This document shows positions 60,542 through 64,000 of a stretch of 64,000 nt of DNA, piece after piece. The DNA lies in the NCBI GenBank assembly GCA_049323275.1, contig JBMOOM010000064.1, positions 11,849 to 75,848 of the forward strand. The letters are read 5' to 3'. The DNA comes from Taklimakanibacter sp049323275. Its GTDB lineage: Bacteria > Pseudomonadota > Alphaproteobacteria > Rhizobiales > Aestuariivirgaceae. The notes under the pieces were generated by a model, which worked only from the letters and a program-made list of their open reading frames with translations, had not been told where the DNA came from and did not search any database. How positions within the stretch are numbered: the first letter of the stretch is position 1; every line of letters starts with the position of its first letter. The position numbers and the translations under genes were made by a program.

Positions 60542-61732
60542 TCAGGCCGCCTTTGCGAGTTGCGCGGGTTGGGTGCGGTGGAAATGCTCGATCGCCGCGG
60601 CGACGCCGCTGCCGGCGGTGAAGGGAACGCCTTGGTCGCGCAGCGTGAGCTCGACGCCCGACAAAGCGGTCATCACCATCAGCTCGTTGAGATCGCCCAG
60701 ATGGCCGATGCGGAAGACGCGACCCGCGACTTTCGCGAGACCGACGCCGAGCGACAGCCCATAGGCCTTGTAGGCATGGCGCACGAAGGCGTTGGAATCG
60801 AAGCCGTCGGGCAGATGGATCGCGCTCACCGTGTCGGACTGCCACTGCGGCACCGTCGCGCAGAGCTTCAGGCCCCAGGCCGAAACCGCCTTGCGCACGC
60901 CTTCGGCGAGACGGTGATGGCGCTGGAACACATGCTCGAGCCCCTCGGCGAAGAGGAGATCGAGCGAGGCGCGTAAAGCCCGCAGCAGATGCGTCGGCGG
61001 CGTATAGGGGAAATAGCCGTCCTTGTTGGCGCGCGCCATGTCGGCGAAATCGAAATAACAGCGCCGCGACTGCGCCTTGTGCGCCTCGGCGAGCGCCTTC
61101 TGGCTGACGCAGAGAATGGCGAGGCCGGGCGGCATCATGAAGCCCTTCTGCGAGCCCGAGACGGCGATGTCGACGCGCCAGTCCTCCATGCGGAAATCGA
61201 TGCTGGCGATCGAGCTGACGCCGTCGGCGAAGAGGAGCGCCGGATGATCGCTGTCGTCGAGCGCCTCGCGCACGCCCGCCACGTCGCTGGTGACGCCGGT
61301 CGCGGTTTCATTGTGGGTGACGAGCACCGCCTTGATCTTGTGATGGCGGTCGGCCTTGAGGCGGGCGGCGAAGATGTCGACCGGCACGCCTTCGCCCCAG
61401 GGCGCATCGACCACATCGACCTCGAAGCCGAGGCGGATGCACATGTCGATCCACAGATGCGAGAACTGGCCGAAGCGCGCGGCGAGGATCCTGTCGCCGG
61501 GCGACAGCGTGTTGGTGAGGGCGGCTTCCCAGCCGCCGGTGCCGGAGGAGGGGAACAGGAAGGCCTGGCCGGTCCGCGACTTGAAGACCTTCTTCACATC
61601 CTCGAAGAGCGGCAGGGTGAAGGCCGGCAGATCGGGCGCCCGCTGGTCCTCCATCGGGATGTCCATGGCGCGGCGCACCGCATCCGGCACATTGGTGGGC
61701 CCTGGAATGAAAAGACCGCGAACACCCGGCAT
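60542..61732 (-). CDS. sgaA: Serine-glyoxylate aminotransferase
   Basis: A protein of 396 residues, a fold-type I PLP enzyme of the alanine-glyoxylate/serine-glyoxylate group: GRRLFIPGPTNVPDAVR-type start (GLFIPGPTNVPDAVRRAMD), FPSSGTGGWEAALTNTLSPG, the HNETATGV contact and the PLP lysine in SGSQKGFMMPPGL near 196. It transfers the amino group from serine to glyoxylate, making hydroxypyruvate and glycine, a key step of the serine cycle. It heads sgaA-mtkA-mtkB. Confidence 0.92.
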   Translation of the reverse strand: MPGVRGLFIPGPTNVPDAVRRAMDIPMEDQRAPDLPAFTLPLFEDVKKVFKSRTGQAFLFPSSGTGGWEAALTNTLSPGDRILAARFGQFSHLWIDMCIRLGFEVDVVDAPWGEGVPVDIFAARLKADRHHKIKAVLVTHNETATGVTSDVAGVREALDDSDHPALLFADGVSSIASIDFRMEDWRVDIAVSGSQKGFMMPPGLAILCVSQKALAEAHKAQSRRCYFDFADMARANKDGYFPYTPPTHLLRALRASLDLLFAEGLEHVFQRHHRLAEGVRKAVSAWGLKLCATVPQWQSDTVSAIHLPDGFDSNAFVRHAYKAYGLSLGVGLAKVAGRVFRIGHLGDLNELMVMTALSGVELTLRDQGVPFTAGSGVAAAIEHFHRTQPAQLAKAA

Positions 61733-61778
61733 GGCTTCCTCCCTCGCTGGTGATTTGATTATGGGGCATTATCTCACC

Positions 61779-61893
61779 GGGTAGGGTCCAACCCGCAACG
61801 TTCCTATCACCTGCCTTTGGATGTCCGTATGGGTGGGAAATCTCCTACCCTTTAGAATTGTTACGTGGTAGCTTTAGGCCAATGCACCTACCC
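61779..61893. promoter_or_regulatory. Three CCTACCC heptamers in the serine-cycle divergent promoter
   Basis: The space between sgaA and the LuxR-type gene carries one 7-mer three times: inverted as GGGTAGG at 61779-61785, and direct as CCTACCC at 61844-61850 and 61887-61893. It lies in an otherwise AT-richer stretch. They are candidate binding sites for the regulator encoded to the right or for another serine-cycle regulator; function is inferred from repetition and position only. Confidence 0.45.
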
Positions 61894-61915
61894 ATCAGTG
61901 TGGGATTTGATCAAA

Positions 61916-62566
61916 GTGAGTGATCAAGCGCCTGTCGATATCGCCCTCGGGGACGGCAATCCTCTGATGCTGGCCGCCCTGTCCGACTTCATCGATCGCG
62001 ACAAGGGCTTCAGCCTGGTGGCGACCGCCGCGACCGCCGAGGGGTTTCTGGCCGCCGTGACGCGGGTCCCGGTCCAGGTCGGGCTCATCGACTGGACTCT
62101 CCCGGTGATGGGCGGCGAGCGGCTGCTCGACACGCTGCGTCTGCGCCCTTCGCCGCCGCGGCTGATCGTCTATGGCGCGCCCGAGGAGCCCGAGATCCTG
62201 CGCCGCGCCATGGCGGCGGGCGCCGCCGGCTTTTCACCGCGCCACCAGCCGCCCGAGCAGCTGCTGGTGATGGCGCGCGCCGTGGCGCAGGGCCAGATGA
62301 TGTTTCCCTTCATCGATGTGCGCGAGCTCAACCGCGATCCGGCGAGCGCCCTCACTCTGCGCGAGCGCACGCTGCTGGCCGCGCTCGCCCGCGGCCTCGA
62401 CAACAAATCGCTGGCGCGCGAGCTCGACATTTCGGTGAACACGGTGAAATTCCACCTGCGCAATCTCTATGAGAAGCTCAACCTGTCGAGCCGCGCCCAG
62501 GCCATCGCGTTTTATTATTCCTCCGGCGCGCATCGGGATGATCCCACTCGTCATGGCCGCCCTTGA
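61916..62566 (+). CDS. LuxR/NarL-type response regulator next to serine-cycle genes
   Basis: A protein of 216 residues: receiver-like domain (about 8-120) with an acidic DG pair (IALGDGNPLM), an Asp in GLIDWTLPVMGG, but with Arg in GFSPRHQPP where receivers have Lys. The LuxR helix-turn-helix lies at about 145-205 (LTLRERTLLAALARGLDNKS, DISVNTVKFHLRNLYEKLNL). The start is uncertain; GTG 61916 is chosen, a GTG at 61865 is possible. It is divergent from sgaA and upstream of mclA, so it is a good candidate regulator of both. Confidence 0.8.
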   Translation: MSDQAPVDIALGDGNPLMLAALSDFIDRDKGFSLVATAATAEGFLAAVTRVPVQVGLIDWTLPVMGGERLLDTLRLRPSPPRLIVYGAPEEPEILRRAMAAGAAGFSPRHQPPEQLLVMARAVAQGQMMFPFIDVRELNRDPASALTLRERTLLAALARGLDNKSLARELDISVNTVKFHLRNLYEKLNLSSRAQAIAFYYSSGAHRDDPTRHGRP

Positions 62567-62615
62567 GACGGCCATCCAGCCTCTCCTGTGATCGGCTGCG
62601 TGACCCCGACACTGG

Positions 62616-62638
62616 ATGGCCGGGTCAAGCCCGGCCAT
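62616..62638. repeat. Small GGCCGGG hairpin repeat
   Basis: ATGGCCGGG (62616-62624) and CCCGGCCAT (62630-62638) form a perfect 9-bp stem with loop TCAAG. The sister sequence at 49447-49467 has the same GGCCGGGc core. It follows the regulator gene and may act as a terminator. The rest of the 225-bp space before mclA holds no gene; GAGGGACATC precedes the mclA ATG. Confidence 0.55.
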
Positions 62639-62791
62639 GACGAGATGAGGAGGTGTGCTCACGGCCGGAGGCAGCAGAAAATAATCATCCGTAAACGGAT
62701 GAAATCGCTCCTGCGACCGAATTGCCGCTTGACGTGATCGGGGCTTCTCCTGTTGTCTCGTCGCCCGGTCACGTCAGATGAGGGACATCAC

Positions 62792-63769
62792 ATGAGCTTC
62801 CACACCGTCGAACAGGCTCCCGCCCGGCTCAACCGCAGCGAGCTCGCCGTGCCCGGCAGCCAGCCGCAGCTCTTTGAAAAGGCGGCGAAATCGGCCGCCG
62901 ACGTGATCTTCCTCGACCTCGAGGACGCGGTCGCCCCGGACGACAAGGTTGAGGCGCGCAAGAACATCATCAAGGCCATCAACGATGTCGACTGGGGCAC
63001 CAAATCGCTCTCGGTGCGCATCAACGGCCTCGACACCCACTATATGTACCGCGATGTCGTCGATGTTCTCGAGCAGGCGGGCGACCGTCTCGACCTCATC
63101 ATGATCCCCAAGGTCGGCACCGCCGCCGACGTCTATGCCATCGACATGATGGTGACGCAGATCGAGACGGCCAAGAAGCGCAAGAAGAAGATCGGCTTCG
63201 AGCTCATCATCGAGACGGCGCTCGGCATGCAGAATGTCGAGGCGATCGCAGGCAGCAGCCGCCGCAACGAATCGCTGCATTTCGGCGTCGCCGACTATGC
63301 CGCCTCGACGCGCGCCCGCACCACCAATATCGGCGGCGCCAATCCCGATTATTCGGTGCTGACCGACAAGCTCGAGGACGGCTCGCGCGCCACGCATTGG
63401 GGCGACATGTGGCATTATGCGCTCGCCCGCATGGTGGTCGCAGCGCGCGCCAACGGCCTGCGCCCGGTCGACGGTCCCTTCGGTGATTTCTCCGATGCCG
63501 ACGGCTACAAGGCCGCCGCCGGCCGCGCCGCGGTTCTGGGCTGCGAAGGCAAATGGGCCGTCCATCCCTCGCAGGTGGCGCTCGCCAATGAGGCGATGGG
63601 TCCCAGCGAGAAGGATGTCGCGCGCGCCAAGCGCATCCTCGTCGCGATGGACGAAGCGGCCAAGGCCGGCAAGGGCGCGGTGTCGCTCGACGGCCGCCTC
63701 ATCGACTACGCCTCGATCCGCCAGGCCGAGGTGCTGGTGAAGAAGGCCGAGCAGATCGCCAAGGGCTGA
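62792..63769 (+). CDS. mclA: L-malyl-CoA/beta-methylmalyl-CoA lyase
   Basis: A protein of 325 residues of the citrate lyase beta-like TIM barrel: RLNRSELAVPGSQPQLFEKA, then DVIFLDLEDAVAPDDKVEAR with metal-site residues, GFELIIETALGMQNVEAIA, FGVADYAASTRARTTNIGG and GCEGKWAVHPSQVALANEA. It splits malyl-CoA into acetyl-CoA and glyoxylate, linking MtkAB to SgaA. The pattern of ADYAASTRAR is that of serine-cycle and ethylmalonyl-CoA-pathway Mcl. The ATG at 62792 fits the family start. Confidence 0.9.
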   Translation: MSFHTVEQAPARLNRSELAVPGSQPQLFEKAAKSAADVIFLDLEDAVAPDDKVEARKNIIKAINDVDWGTKSLSVRINGLDTHYMYRDVVDVLEQAGDRLDLIMIPKVGTAADVYAIDMMVTQIETAKKRKKKIGFELIIETALGMQNVEAIAGSSRRNESLHFGVADYAASTRARTTNIGGANPDYSVLTDKLEDGSRATHWGDMWHYALARMVVAARANGLRPVDGPFGDFSDADGYKAAAGRAAVLGCEGKWAVHPSQVALANEAMGPSEKDVARAKRILVAMDEAAKAGKGAVSLDGRLIDYASIRQAEVLVKKAEQIAKG

Positions 63770-63862
63770 GAAATACCCCACCCGGCGCTACGCGCCACCC
63801 TCCCCGTTCCGGGCAGGGCTGTCCGGGGAAACTCGCGGAATACACAGGCCCAGCCTGGTTTT

Positions 63863-64000
63863 CCCCTTCTCCCGCTTGCGGGAGAAGGTGGCCGAAGGCC
63901 GGATGAGGGTGTCTCTCTCAGCCGTTATAAAGCCGCAAGTGCGGGAAGTATTGAAGCTTCGCTTTTGTTCTCTTGAAGCGCCGTCGTGAACTGAACCAAC
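63863..64000. repeat. Composite palindromic element, copy 3, cut by the window end
   Basis: Left arm from 63863 (CCCCTTCTCCCGCTTGCGGG) then a core with TCTCTCAGC, GAAGCTTC and GAACTGAACCAAC, as at 20249 and 22253. The right arm would start just beyond the window. The 43 bases before it (from about 63820, GGCAGGGCTGTCCGGGGAAA) match the same-position flank of the DUF559 element at 32666, so the homologous unit is longer than the arms. Confidence 0.8.

Overview
The window is GC-rich DNA with dense, overlapping operons. Its gene families are typical of an alphaproteobacterium, most probably of the order Hyphomicrobiales (Rhizobiales): HmuTUV/HemP haem uptake, FrcA-like and RbsA-like sugar importers, serine-cycle enzymes, a DUF5681 protein and rhizobial-type palindromic repeats. 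The genus cannot be resolved from the sequence alone. No rRNA, tRNA or CRISPR was recognised. A run of 10 N at 18188-18197 marks an assembly gap.

Layout. (1) 1-3556: the end of a branched-chain amino-acid type ABC transporter (livH', livM), a small lytic transglycosylase, and LysR and TetR regulators. (2) 3616-5813: a bicupin protein overlapping a ROK kinase, then an OsmC protein. (3) 5818-14037: an SDR gene divergent from a tight seven-gene operon made of a DeoR regulator, BtpA-like protein, FGGY kinase, HAD phosphatase, small and large subunits resembling N,N-dimethylformamidase, and an AAC(3)-like acyltransferase. This operon is the strongest candidate for an undescribed pathway. (4) 14021-18126: haem uptake (hmuTUV, hemP) divergent from a haem-degrading-type monooxygenase and a HutX carrier. 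(5) 18434-27411: a minus-strand sugar or polyol operon (ROK repressor, single-domain ABC ATPase, binding protein, permease, two SDRs, DenD-like dehydrogenase), with a DUF5681 gene and an SMP-30 lactonase upstream. (6) 28424-33151: a PEP-dependent dihydroxyacetone kinase system with its own HPr and Enzyme I, then a DUF559 nuclease gene enclosed by long inverted repeats. (7) 33231-37932: a GntR regulator divergent from a ribose-type ABC importer. (8) 38099-40346: a VIT/VWA protein with a MerR-like regulator. (9) 40401-47019: tyrosine/homogentisate catabolism (fahA, hmgA, MarR regulator, maiA, hppD) with a DedA-rhodanese fusion and two Lrp regulators. (10) 47143-57517: an EamA exporter, two exported alpha/beta-hydrolases of the epoxide-hydrolase type, LysR and SDR genes, a TetR-controlled EmrAB pump, a FixJ-like regulator and a TauE-like permease. 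(11) 57771-58465: a Phd/PIN toxin-antitoxin pair. (12) 58468-63769: serine-cycle genes sgaA-mtkA-mtkB, divergent from a LuxR-type regulator and malyl-CoA lyase.

Together the genes suggest a metabolically versatile soil or plant-associated heterotroph with several sugar and polyol uptake routes, aromatic amino-acid breakdown and C1/C2 assimilation through malyl-CoA. Intergenic spaces carry several families of paired palindromes. One pair encloses a nuclease gene and looks like a small mobile element, and at least three non-coding relatives of that pair lie in the same window.
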